Assembly (NCBI RefSeq): GCF_002744175.1
Contig: NZ_NKHF01000042.1
Span: 1 to 64,000, forward strand
Length of the DNA stretch: 64,000 nucleotides
Direction: 5' to 3'
Origin: Pseudoalteromonas piscicida
GTDB lineage: Bacteria; Pseudomonadota; Gammaproteobacteria; Enterobacterales; Alteromonadaceae
The notes below the pieces were generated by a model. It saw only the letters and a program-made list of their open reading frames with translations, ran no database searches and was not told the DNA's origin. Below, piece by piece: positions 20,485 to 28,939 of the stretch. Each line of letters starts with the position of its first letter. Positions within the stretch are counted from its first letter, which is position 1. Both the position numbers and the translations under genes were made by a program.

Positions 20485-22620
20485 ATGTTAAAATCTACGC
20501 TCAGTACGATAGCATTGGCTGTTAGCACAGCAGCTATTGCAGACGATACCAATGTTAATAAGCTTCAAGCTGCCGATATGGAACACATCGTTGTTTCTGG
20601 AAGTCGTGTGTTTGAAAGCATTGATGAAGTGCCTGCCTCAATTACCATTATCAATCAAAAACAAATCGAAGATCATTTAAAGGTAAATCCAGAGCTCCAA
20701 AGTTTGCTATCACAGATAGTGCCGGGTCTTGCTCCAGATACGGGAAGCTCAAGCAACACGGGGCAGTCATTGCGTGGTCGAGCGCCATTGGTGATGATTG
20801 ATGGCGTACCGCAGTCAACGCCATTGCGTAATGGTTCATTAGGTGTGAAAACGCTAGACCCAAGTGCTATCGCGCGTATTGAAGTGATAAAAGGGGCTAC
20901 TTCAATCTATGGTAATGGCGCTTCAGGTGGGATCATTAACTACATCACCAAGCAGGCTAGAAGCGACGGCAAACCTGAAGGTGAAATTAGCCTATCAAGT
21001 CGTTTTAGCGCAGTAAAACTTGCCGAGAGTGCTGGCGCACGTATTGCAGGCGCTGTTAATGGTCGCATTGACCAATTTAGTTATTTAGTAACGGCAAGTT
21101 ATGAAGAAAATGGCGTGCAGCGTGATGCTGAAGGCGATATTTTAGGCTTACAGTATGGTTTATCCGATACGGTAACAGAAAACTACTTTACCAAGCTGGG
21201 CTATGATTTTGATGCAGACAAGCAATTACAGTTTAGCTACAACTTCTACAGCTCACAGCAAAAAACTGACTTAGGTGATGTGTTTGGCAACATTAATTTA
21301 GGTGAAAAATCTTACGCGGTTCATGTACCACCAGCTCAGCAAAAACAAGGTAAGCCGCAAGGACCGGAAGGTAATGAAAACATTACTTTGAAATACACGG
21401 ACATTGAAGTTTTTGCGAATACGCAAATGACGCTTGATGCCTACCTGCAAGACATCGAAAATGTGTTCTTCTTTTCACCAAATTTGGCAAATCCTGATGA
21501 AGGCTATTCAGGCGGGCAATCTATCATTCGCTCTGAAAAAAAGGGCGCGCGTGCGACATTTAACACCTTGGTTGATTTTGACAATGTCCAAGCGACTTTC
21601 ATCTATGGTGTTGATGCGCTGAACGACGTAACGTCACAGCCGCTTGTTGACGGCCGTGTTTGGGTGCCAGAAATGGATATGGAAAGTATCGCAGGTTACT
21701 TACAGACCAAGTGGATTGTAGCTGACGATCTGGTATTGAAGGCGGGAGTAAGACAAGAGAGTATTGATCTTGCCGTAGCGGACTATCAAACACTTAAGCT
21801 TTGCCGCTCAGCGGATCAATGCTCAGTGCCTTTGAATGTGAAAGGTGACACCATTGACTATGACGCCACGACTTACAATGTTGGCATTAAGTATAATGCG
21901 AATGAAAAGTTCAGCCCATTTGCCAGTTACTCGCAGGGCTCCGATATCTCTGATATTGGCCGTCTACTACGTAGTGCAACGGTAGAAGATATAGGCCAAA
22001 TTCAAACAGAAGCCTCTATTGTTGATAACTATGAGATAGGGTTTAACGCTCAATTTGAGGGGTTACGTTTTGAATTTGCGGCATATAGAAGTACTTCGGA
22101 ATTTGGCACAACCAATAAATTCAATGAAGTGACAGGGGTTTATGAGCCGGTGCGTGCGCCGCAAAAAATCTGGGGATATGAAGCGCTGGTTGATTACAAG
22201 ATCAACGAAACGCTAAAACTGATTGCAACCTACAGCTACGTCGAGGGTAAAGATACTAAAGCTGACGTGTATCTTGGTTCTCGACAAATTAGTCCACCAA
22301 AACTCACGGCAAACCTAAATTGGCAGCCTGATGACGCTTTATCGATGACGTTTAGTTGGTTACATGTCGGTGACCGCAAGCGCTTTGAACGAGATGATAA
22401 GGGTAACTATGTGGGAGATCAGGGCCCAATTGATAGCTACAATGTGGTTAATTTTAGCGCTCAATATCAATTCGATCAAAGCTGGCAAGCATTTGTAGGT
22501 ATTGAAAATCTATTTAATTCGGATTACTTCCCAGCTCGCGCACAAGCCTATACATACGGTGGTTATAACATTAAAGGCTTAGGGACAACGGCAACCGTTG
22601 GCGTGAAATACCGCTTCTAA
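20485..22620 (+). CDS. TonB-dependent receptor, probable ferric-siderophore type
   Basis: Outer-membrane beta-barrel transporter of 711 residues driven by TonB. A signal peptide (cut near AIADD) precedes the TonB box region (EHIVVSGSR), a plug domain (about 45-165, with RIEVIKGATSIYGNGASGGIINYITK) and a barrel ending in aromatic GVKYRF. A cysteine pair sits in an outer loop (LCRSADQCS). The ATG at 20485 with AAGGGT upstream is preferred to an open upstream extension. The Fur box before it supports iron uptake. The exact ligand cannot be named, and no siderophore genes adjoin it. Confidence 0.88.
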   Translation: MLKSTLSTIALAVSTAAIADDTNVNKLQAADMEHIVVSGSRVFESIDEVPASITIINQKQIEDHLKVNPELQSLLSQIVPGLAPDTGSSSNTGQSLRGRAPLVMIDGVPQSTPLRNGSLGVKTLDPSAIARIEVIKGATSIYGNGASGGIINYITKQARSDGKPEGEISLSSRFSAVKLAESAGARIAGAVNGRIDQFSYLVTASYEENGVQRDAEGDILGLQYGLSDTVTENYFTKLGYDFDADKQLQFSYNFYSSQQKTDLGDVFGNINLGEKSYAVHVPPAQQKQGKPQGPEGNENITLKYTDIEVFANTQMTLDAYLQDIENVFFFSPNLANPDEGYSGGQSIIRSEKKGARATFNTLVDFDNVQATFIYGVDALNDVTSQPLVDGRVWVPEMDMESIAGYLQTKWIVADDLVLKAGVRQESIDLAVADYQTLKLCRSADQCSVPLNVKGDTIDYDATTYNVGIKYNANEKFSPFASYSQGSDISDIGRLLRSATVEDIGQIQTEASIVDNYEIGFNAQFEGLRFEFAAYRSTSEFGTTNKFNEVTGVYEPVRAPQKIWGYEALVDYKINETLKLIATYSYVEGKDTKADVYLGSRQISPPKLTANLNWQPDDALSMTFSWLHVGDRKRFERDDKGNYVGDQGPIDSYNVVNFSAQYQFDQSWQAFVGIENLFNSDYFPARAQAYTYGGYNIKGLGTTATVGVKYRF

Positions 22621-22633
22621 GCTACTTTAAGTG

Positions 22634-22664
22634 GGGTTTGCTGGCTATCAAGTTCAGCAAACCC
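22634..22664 (+). terminator. Hairpin after the TonB receptor gene
   Basis: A perfect 10-bp stem (22634-22643, GGGTTTGCTG, with 22655-22664) around an 11-nt loop begins 13 nt after the receptor stop. No T run follows, so it may be a weak terminator or an RNA-stabilising hairpin. Confidence 0.5.
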
Positions 22665-22725
22665 TAATACAATGAATGGTATATCTGGTCTACACTTAAC
22701 TTATAGGCAAAACAGGAGTGTAGCA

Positions 22726-23184
22726 ATGGCGGATTATCAAAAGTGGTTGGATCAATTCTCTGATTGGCTAAAAGATGTTAAAGAGCACGAAGTTGACGAT
22801 TTATCTAAGCGATTTTGGGAAGCGCAACGCGCACTAAAAGACTACACCAAACAAACCTATGATGACTACAGTTACTATCTCAAGCGTGACTTAGAGCATC
22901 TACTTGAAAACAAAACCTTCTATGACGAAGCGGCTTGGAGTGAACTCAAAGCCAACATCTTATTCGAAATATCTCAAATGGAAGATAGAACACAACTCGA
23001 ATGGTCAGCACTTTTAAAAGATTTTGAACACCAAGGCATCTATAAAGAAGGTGAATGGATAGCTTTGGGGCAATTAGTGTGTAAGAATTGTGGTCATAAA
23101 TTAGATGTTTATTATGCCATCAAGATCCCAGCTTGCAGCGAGTGCGGGCATGGGGAATATACTAGAAAAGCATTAGCGCCCTAG
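22726..23184 (+). CDS. Zinc ribbon-containing protein (DUF1451, YbeL-like)
   Basis: 152-residue protein with a helical, charged N-terminal part and a C-terminal zinc ribbon: CKNCG, then CSECG after about 18 residues. This architecture fits DUF1451, whose E. coli member YbeL also lies near leuS; function is unknown. The start is the ATG at 22726 with AGGAG upstream; an upstream in-frame ATG at 22672 lies in the intergenic region and lacks homology. Confidence 0.85.
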   Translation: MADYQKWLDQFSDWLKDVKEHEVDDLSKRFWEAQRALKDYTKQTYDDYSYYLKRDLEHLLENKTFYDEAAWSELKANILFEISQMEDRTQLEWSALLKDFEHQGIYKEGEWIALGQLVCKNCGHKLDVYYAIKIPACSECGHGEYTRKALAP

Positions 23185-23255
23185 AGAGTGGGCGCTCAGT
23201 TTGGTAGCCCTGAGCTGAGTAGGCTAACGTATGCGAACAATACAAAGAAGTTAGA

Positions 23256-25682
23256 ATGACCAAATCCAAATTGTCGTCTGAAAAATCATTGCAGGCCAGT
23301 CAGCTTGCACCATCAGTTTCATTAACACACATAGAAAATTGTATCCAAAACCCATATCCAGAAGCACTTCCTTTTATTGGCCAACAACGTGCTCAAACCG
23401 CATTAGACTTTGCTTTGGGGATGGAATTACCAGGTTATAATGTTTATGTGATGGGTGAGGCGGCATTAGGCCGTTTTACCATGGTAAAAGATAAGCTCGA
23501 AGCGCATAGTAAAACTAAGCCAACGCCGAAAGAATGGTTGTACGTTAATAATTACGACGACCACCGTGAACCTATCGCGCTATTTATGCAAGCAGGAGAA
23601 AGCAAGCAGCTTGAAGCCGATATAGACGCTTTTATCGATGAAATTTTAGATACCTTCCCTGCGGCCTTTGACAACCCAGGTTATCAACGCAAGAAAAAGT
23701 CGCTAGATAAAGAATTTGAACAAAAATACGATGCTGCGATCACTGCCGTTGAACAACAGGCTATGAATATGAGCGTTGCGCTAATTGAAGACACAGGCAC
23801 TGTAGGTTTTGCTCCTGTGGTAGATGGTAAACAGCTCAGTGATACGGAGTTTTCAGCCCTTGACGAACATGTTCAGGCTCATTTTTTAACGGCTATTGAA
23901 ACATTAGAAGATGCCTTAATTGAGTCTCTTATTGAGTTGCCAAGATGGAAGCGTGAATCTTCAGAACGCTTGCGTAACCTTAAGAAAACCACTATTGAGA
24001 TGGCGACAAAGCCGTTGTTAAAAGCGCTTGAGCATAAGTATGCCGCGCACATTGGTGTGTTGCGTTATCTTAAAGATCTCAAGGTTGAAATAGTTGATGC
24101 GGTACTTGACTGGCTAGATGATGATAGTAGCAGCGAAGAGAACAAAGATGACTTTGACTCAAAAGGCATGTTAACGGACTTTTTTGCCCCTAATATTTTG
24201 GTTGAGTTTAAAGAAGACGATCCGGCGCCAGTGGTTTATGAGCCAAATCCAACTTTTGGCAATATTTTTGGTAAGGTGGAATATGCAACCTCTCAAGGCA
24301 ACTTGATCACCAGCTATCGCTCTATTCAAGCCGGAGCCTTACACCGTGCCAATGGCGGCTATTTGATCATGGATGCGGAAAAAGTCATGGCCAATGCCCA
24401 AGTGTGGGATGGCTTAAAGCTCTCATTAAAAACCCACCAAATTAAGAATGATTTACCATATCAAGACAACTCAGTGGGCAGCAGCTTTACCTTAAAGCCA
24501 CAGTTAATTCCGCTAGATGTAAAAATTATTCTGCTTGGCTCACGGGACCTTTATTACACCATAGGTGAGTACGATGAAGAGTTTGCAGAGCTATTTCGAG
24601 TGCTGGCTGACTTTGATTATTACTTACCAAGTTCAGATAAGATGCAGTACCAATTTATCACTAAGGTGATGGAATACTGTAATGATACCTTGAAAATTGA
24701 GCTTAGTTCGTCAGCGTTAGCGCGAATGCTTAAGTTTAGTTACCGCCAAGCAGAGCACCATAGTAAGCTTTCGGCGCGCTTTGCTGATGTGTTGGAGCTG
24801 GTGGCAGAAGCCAGTTTTTATGCCAAGCAAGATGGCGTAAATCAAATCGCCGCTAATCATATCGATGAGGCGATAGCCGGAAAAGAGTATCGGACAGGGC
24901 AGTTAAGTGAAAACATGCTCAGTGATATTCAAGAAGGGCATACCCTGATCGCAACCAAAGGCACCGCAATTGGTAAGGTAAACGGCCTGACTGTACTACA
25001 TATTGGTGATACCGCGTTTGGTACGCCTGCTCGGATCACCTCCACGGTATACGCTGGTGCGGATGGGGTAATTGACGTTGAACGTGAAGTAGATTTAGGT
25101 AAATCAATTCACTCAAAAGGGGTGATGTTGCTTACCGGTTACTTGGGCAATAAGTACGCACAAGACTTTAGCTTAACGCTCAGCGCAAATATTGCCATTG
25201 AACAAAACTATGGATTTATCGACGGTGATAGCGCCTCACTCGCAGAGCTTTGTGCATTGCTATCTGCAGTAACACAACTACCTGTTGATCAATCTTTAGC
25301 GTTAACTGGCTCCATTAACCAGCATGGTGAAGTGCAAGCCATTGGCGGCGTAAACGAGAAAATCGAAGGCTTCTTTAAACTATGCAAAATGCGCGGCTTA
25401 ACGGGTAAACAAGGGGTGATCATCCCAGAGTCTAACAAAGTAAACTTGGTATTAGATGATGAAGTGATTGCGGCGGTTGAAAAAGGTTTATTCCACGTCT
25501 ATGCCGTGGCTACGGTAGATGAAGCACTTAGTTTATTGATGGATCGACCCGCTGGAGTGTTAAGCGAAGAAGGTTACCCTGAAAACAGCATCAACGCGGT
25601 TGCAATGGCAAAACTCGAGCGTATTGCGAAAGTAGTAAACGGCGATGATGACAAAGGAGAAGAAAGCCATGACGACCACTAA
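23256..25682 (+). CDS. Lon-like ATP-dependent protease
   Basis: 808-residue protein of the LonB/YcbZ-like family: an N-terminal AAA-type domain and a C-terminal Lon (S16) protease domain with a Ser-Lys dyad. The serine is in DGDSASLAELCALL and the lysine in GGVNEKIEGFF. The N-terminal ATPase looks atypical: the Walker A position reads VMGEAALGRFTMV rather than GxxGxGKT, while a Walker B-like GGYLIMDAEKVM is present, so ATP use is uncertain. A coiled insertion (about 140-290) is acidic and charged. It overlaps the next gene by 14 nt. Confidence 0.9.
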   Translation: MTKSKLSSEKSLQASQLAPSVSLTHIENCIQNPYPEALPFIGQQRAQTALDFALGMELPGYNVYVMGEAALGRFTMVKDKLEAHSKTKPTPKEWLYVNNYDDHREPIALFMQAGESKQLEADIDAFIDEILDTFPAAFDNPGYQRKKKSLDKEFEQKYDAAITAVEQQAMNMSVALIEDTGTVGFAPVVDGKQLSDTEFSALDEHVQAHFLTAIETLEDALIESLIELPRWKRESSERLRNLKKTTIEMATKPLLKALEHKYAAHIGVLRYLKDLKVEIVDAVLDWLDDDSSSEENKDDFDSKGMLTDFFAPNILVEFKEDDPAPVVYEPNPTFGNIFGKVEYATSQGNLITSYRSIQAGALHRANGGYLIMDAEKVMANAQVWDGLKLSLKTHQIKNDLPYQDNSVGSSFTLKPQLIPLDVKIILLGSRDLYYTIGEYDEEFAELFRVLADFDYYLPSSDKMQYQFITKVMEYCNDTLKIELSSSALARMLKFSYRQAEHHSKLSARFADVLELVAEASFYAKQDGVNQIAANHIDEAIAGKEYRTGQLSENMLSDIQEGHTLIATKGTAIGKVNGLTVLHIGDTAFGTPARITSTVYAGADGVIDVEREVDLGKSIHSKGVMLLTGYLGNKYAQDFSLTLSANIAIEQNYGFIDGDSASLAELCALLSAVTQLPVDQSLALTGSINQHGEVQAIGGVNEKIEGFFKLCKMRGLTGKQGVIIPESNKVNLVLDDEVIAAVEKGLFHVYAVATVDEALSLLMDRPAGVLSEEGYPENSINAVAMAKLERIAKVVNGDDDKGEESHDDH

Positions 25683-26148
25683 TATTATCCTCGTTATTGT
25701 TGCACTGGTGATTGCCGTAATGTTCTTTCGAGGGGGACAAAAGCAAAAACAGTTAGCACAGTTTAATCGAGTTCAAGCCGCTGACTTTTTGAAAGAAAAT
25801 GAGAAGCGTGCGGAAGTACATAAAACCGACTCAGGTCTTCAGTACGAAGTCATCACGCAAACTGAAGGTGGTAAACAACCAAGCGCAACGAGCAAGGTTA
25901 AAGTGCATTATCACGGCACCTTACTTGACGGCTCTGTATTCGATAGTTCAGTACTGCGCGACCAACCAATTAGTTTTGGGCTCAATCAAGTGATCCCCGG
26001 CTGGACCGAGGGAGTGCAGTTAATGACTGAAGGGGATAAATACCGCTTTTGGATTGGTCCCGATTTAGGTTATGGCGACCGCGCTGCAGGTAAAATCGAA
26101 CCAGGCTCTTTACTCGTATTTGAGGTTGAGTTGCTCGCGGTAGAGTGA
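25669..26148 (+). CDS. Membrane-anchored FKBP-type peptidyl-prolyl isomerase
   Basis: 159-residue protein with an N-terminal membrane helix (about 5-22) and a C-terminal FKBP domain (KVKVHYHGTLLDGSVFDSS; VIPGWTEGVQLMTEGDKYRF; GSLLVFEVELL). It should catalyse proline isomerisation, probably in the periplasm. The start is the ATG at 25669 with AAGGAGA upstream, inside the 3' end of the Lon-like gene. The overlap suggests coupled expression with the protease. Confidence 0.9.
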   Translation: MTTTNIILVIVALVIAVMFFRGGQKQKQLAQFNRVQAADFLKENEKRAEVHKTDSGLQYEVITQTEGGKQPSATSKVKVHYHGTLLDGSVFDSSVLRDQPISFGLNQVIPGWTEGVQLMTEGDKYRFWIGPDLGYGDRAAGKIEPGSLLVFEVELLAVE

Positions 26149-26185
26149 TTGCGGCGATAACCCTCTTCTAGCGACACAAAAATAT

Positions 26186-26213
26186 AAACATACGCAGCAA
26201 GCTGCGTATGTTT
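26186..26213. terminator. Bidirectional terminator
   Basis: A 13-bp perfect inverted repeat (AAACATACGCAGC/GCTGCGTATGTTT) lies between the convergent FKBP and GH5 genes and can serve both directions. Confidence 0.8.
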
Positions 26214-26234
26214 AGTGAGACAAGGCTTTACTGC

Positions 26235-27419
26235 CTACCTACCTTCACTTATCCAGTTTTTAAGCCAGACTCCCGCCTCTTTTAGCTGACTATCCACGAA
26301 ATTTTGATTAGTACAAGTGCCTTTTTTCCACACTGCACCGCTGCGAAAATCATCGGAATAGTTCCAATTGGTCCAGCTTATCTTTTTACGCTTCATGAGA
26401 GTGATATATTGTTGCGCACTTTCTTGGTCGTTGGGACCGTCACCATCGTAATTTTGCGTACCCCACTCACTAACAAAGACGGGGAGTACGTCTGATGCTC
26501 GGTCTAAAACATTGCGATGAAAGTCCGTGTGTGATGCCGCATAAAAGTGAAAAGTGTACATGATGTTATCGAATGGTACAGGGTCATTCAGCACGTCCTG
26601 AAAGCTGTCACCACTAGATGCACCAAAGGTTGACCAGCCATGCGTGCCGATAAGCACTAACGCATCAGGCTGGATAGCTCGGATCACCGGAATGATCTGC
26701 TCGCTATAATGACGGATTTCGCCCCAAGAGACGTTATTGGGCTCGTTGGCTATGTCATAAATAACATTTTTGCGGTGTTTGTTCGCCGTAACGATATCGG
26801 TGAAAAAACGTTTTGCAAACGCTAGATTATAGTTAGGATCGCCAGGATTTAGTTGGTGCCAATCAACCAATACATACAAACCTCGCTGGCTGGCCATATC
26901 GATCAATTGATTCATGTCGTTTGTAAATTTTTCTGGATTAGAGGCATAACCGCCTTCTTGCACATACATACTTAAGCGAATAATGTCTGCTTGCCAATCA
27001 ATTGCAAGGGTATCGAGTGACAGATCGGTTAGACACTTATCCAATCCATACCACTGAAGGCCATGGCTACTCATGCCACGTAACTGGATTTTTTCCTGGC
27101 GTTCGTTACATAGTCCAGTTCCACAGACAGCTAGCTGACCATGACGCTCGAATGGTGTTAACCGAGTATTGTTTTCACAGCGCCCTAGATATTGCCATGC
27201 CGAACTGGTTCCTGGCTCAGCTTGAGTCCACCAATTGGCTTGATAGAGCTTGTTCTGATGCTGCATTTTGTCGCCAGTACTGGCATGATTTGGAACACCT
27301 TGCCAGTTGGTTTGTGTCCAGTCGGGGTAAGTATTGATACTGTCACAAGTGACGGCTTGCGCCTGATTGATGCTAAGGCCGATGGCAATGGCCATCGTTG
27401 TTAAGTTCATTAATTTCAT
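26235..27419 (-). CDS. Secreted GH5 endoglucanase with N-terminal CBM5/12
   Basis: Exported beta-1,4-glucanase, family GH5, probably a cellulase. The signal peptide is residues 1-22 (cut after QAQA). A carbohydrate-binding module of type 5/12 (about 23-81) is recognised by its tryptophans in YPDWTQTNWQG, QANWWTQAEPG and SSAWQYLG. In the catalytic domain (about 105-390) the acid/base glutamate is E226 in YDIANEP and the nucleophile E318 in VFVSEWGTQ; DWHQLNPGD and WTNWNYSDDF also fit. The start at 27419 has AAGGAA upstream; an open N-terminal extension is rejected because it would mask the signal peptide. CBM5/12 usually binds chitin, so substrate range may be wide. Confidence 0.9.
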   Translation of the reverse strand: MKLMNLTTMAIAIGLSINQAQAVTCDSINTYPDWTQTNWQGVPNHASTGDKMQHQNKLYQANWWTQAEPGTSSAWQYLGRCENNTRLTPFERHGQLAVCGTGLCNERQEKIQLRGMSSHGLQWYGLDKCLTDLSLDTLAIDWQADIIRLSMYVQEGGYASNPEKFTNDMNQLIDMASQRGLYVLVDWHQLNPGDPNYNLAFAKRFFTDIVTANKHRKNVIYDIANEPNNVSWGEIRHYSEQIIPVIRAIQPDALVLIGTHGWSTFGASSGDSFQDVLNDPVPFDNIMYTFHFYAASHTDFHRNVLDRASDVLPVFVSEWGTQNYDGDGPNDQESAQQYITLMKRKKISWTNWNYSDDFRSGAVWKKGTCTNQNFVDSQLKEAGVWLKNWISEGR

Positions 27420-27537
27420 TTTATTTCCTTTACATGTGTATTGTTGTTTTGCTGACAACGCTTATTTGAAGCCATTACATGACTGCTACGCGTTTCGACA
27501 GCAAACTCTAATTTAACGAAGAAAATAAAAAGGTGCC

Positions 27538-27553
27538 CTAGACTTTAGTCTAG
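27538..27553 (-). terminator. Possible weak terminator
   Basis: CTAGAC and GTCTAG (27538-27543/27548-27553) form a small stem; on the minus strand a T-rich stretch follows after six bases. It could end transcription of the small gene at 27620-27826. Confidence 0.35.
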
Positions 27554-27619
27554 ATATTAGCTTAACTTATTGAAATTAATTAAGTATGTTTTTATAGGCA
27601 AGAGCTGTTGCAGTTCAGG

Positions 27620-27826
27620 TTATCTAACAAGGACGTCACAGAGGACATTTTTGAAGATGTGTATGCCAGCAGCTAATGCTCCGAAAATTAGTAGGTTTGG
27701 AGATAATGGATCATCTTCGAATAAATAGTTATTCAATAATGCTATTAGTAACATCATGATGACTACGAAAATAAGTGGTTTCACACTATGTTTATCAATA
27801 CTTTTCTTAATCTCTGCTTCTGTCAT
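27620..27826 (-). CDS. Small hypothetical membrane protein
   Basis: 68 residues with two hydrophobic segments (about 17-35 and 43-60) and a charged N-terminus (TEAEIKKSIDKH). AGAGGGA stands a few bases before the ATG, which supports translation. No family recognised. It is separated by 68 nt from the gene cluster upstream and may be an independent unit. Confidence 0.6.
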   Translation of the reverse strand: MTEAEIKKSIDKHSVKPLIFVVIMMLLIALLNNYLFEDDPLSPNLLIFGALAAGIHIFKNVLCDVLVR

Positions 27827-27894
27827 CGTTCCCTCTTAGGTTGTCGCTTTAACCATTTAAAATAGTTGGAGCATTAATGGATTGGTATTACTGC

Positions 27895-28221
27895 TCACTT
27901 TTCTTTATTTTCTGTATAGCGGCTCAGCAATATGCTAGCAACTTCTTGTTTTACAGCTCGTTTGTCGTTGGGGTCAACGCCAAAACGTTCCGCCAGTAGT
28001 GCGATTTCGTCATCGGTGAGATTGAAGGATAAGCGTTGCCGAGTTTTCTTCGATTTAACTTCTAAATCAAGGATCTTTCGGATCATATCGGATGGCGTTA
28101 GCTCTTCGTCTATCGCCTGCTTTTTAATGCTTTTTTGCACTTCAGTGGTTAAGTCGAAGGCCATTTGTGTGGCCCTCAACGCAACTTCTTGGCGTTTCCA
28201 CTTGTCTTGTCTGGCGGTCAC
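27895..28221 (-). CDS. Ribbon-helix-helix-like protein
   Basis: 108-residue charged protein, not recognised as a named family. Two strand-helix-helix patterns can be seen: AFDLTTEVQKSIKKQAIDEE followed by LTPSDMIRKILDLEV, and RLSFNLTDDEIALLAERFGV followed by a second helix. These resemble tandem ribbon-helix-helix DNA-binding units. The GTG start at 28221 overlaps the preceding stop (GTGA) with GGAG 7 nt upstream. As last gene of the DUF2170-PspA-DUF4178 unit it is a candidate autoregulator binding the palindromes at 30081-30127; that is inference. Confidence 0.6.
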   Translation of the reverse strand: MTARQDKWKRQEVALRATQMAFDLTTEVQKSIKKQAIDEELTPSDMIRKILDLEVKSKKTRQRLSFNLTDDEIALLAERFGVDPNDKRAVKQEVASILLSRYTENKEK

Positions 28222-28856
28222 GAGTGTGCTCCGGGAAATAGATCGACAATATCGCTGAGTGGTCGACACATGGTCAGCGATACATCGGTTTCACCGCCGT
28301 CCCAGATTTCGATATTGATAGCAAACTTGCCGTCGGCAGAGCATAGCTCAATGACTTCACACATCTCACCACTTTCATCTTGATAGCGCGGTAGAGTGCG
28401 ACCGCGATAATCACTGTCGTAAAAGTAACAAACATAAGGGGCTTCGCTTTGTTGATAGCTTTTCCCTAAAAATCGCTCAAATGCTTCTGGAGTGGCATGG
28501 GTGTCTAGTTGCGTCAATGATTCCTCATCAAAAATACGGGCAAACTCATCTAGGGTAAAAATGGCGTCGACGTCATCCCTTTGGATTTTAATAGAGAAGT
28601 TGGCGTATTCTTCACCGTCGCTTTGCTCGATTTGTAAAAAGGTCACTTTACCTGACTCACTTTCAAGAACAAACTCATATTCGGCGCTGCGTTCATATTG
28701 GTATGTTTGCACAGCAACAACTTTGAGCGTTTGCCCTTTGAGCCAACTCGGATAAGCGAACGAATCAATAATGGTAAGCATATCACCAGCTTTCAGATCT
28801 TTAGGGTGAGAAAGTTGTCGCTCAGGTTTCTTTTTAGATTTAAAAAAGCCAAACAT
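28218..28856 (-). CDS. DUF4178-like protein
   Basis: 212-residue soluble protein. After a basic N-terminus (MFGFFKSKKKPERQ) the pattern LKAGDMLTIIDSFAYPSWLKG, AEYEFVLESESGKVTFLQIE and DGEEYANFSIKIQ resembles DUF4178, a family repeatedly found beside PspA, DUF350 and spermidine-synthase-like genes. Function is unknown. The start is the ATG at 28856 (an in-frame upstream start lies in the palindromic spacer). It is 84 nt downstream of the PspA-like gene, behind a terminator-like hairpin, and overlaps the RHH-like gene by 4 nt. Confidence 0.65.
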   Translation of the reverse strand: MFGFFKSKKKPERQLSHPKDLKAGDMLTIIDSFAYPSWLKGQTLKVVAVQTYQYERSAEYEFVLESESGKVTFLQIEQSDGEEYANFSIKIQRDDVDAIFTLDEFARIFDEESLTQLDTHATPEAFERFLGKSYQQSEAPYVCYFYDSDYRGRTLPRYQDESGEMCEVIELCSADGKFAINIEIWDGGETDVSLTMCRPLSDIVDLFPGAHS

Positions 28857-28870
28857 AGTGCACCTACGTA

Positions 28871-28884
28871 ATACCAATTGGTAT
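28871..28884. repeat. Dispersed palindrome, short copy
   Basis: ATACCAATTGGTAT is a perfect 14-bp palindrome and the core of the longer copy at 40159-40190 with the AATTGAATT centre removed. It lies between the PspA-like and DUF4178-like genes. Confidence 0.6.
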
Positions 28885-28900
28885 AAATATCAAAACGGTC

Positions 28901-28924
28901 AAAAGGAGGCTAAGCCTCCTTTTT
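28901..28924 (-). terminator. Terminator after the PspA-like gene
   Basis: AAAAGGAGGC (28901-28910) and GCCTCCTTTT (28914-28923) form a 10-bp stem with a TAA loop 16 nt beyond the PspA-like stop. It may only partly end transcription, as the next gene is on the same strand. Confidence 0.7.
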
Positions 28925-28939
28925 CAATTCAAGCAAATA

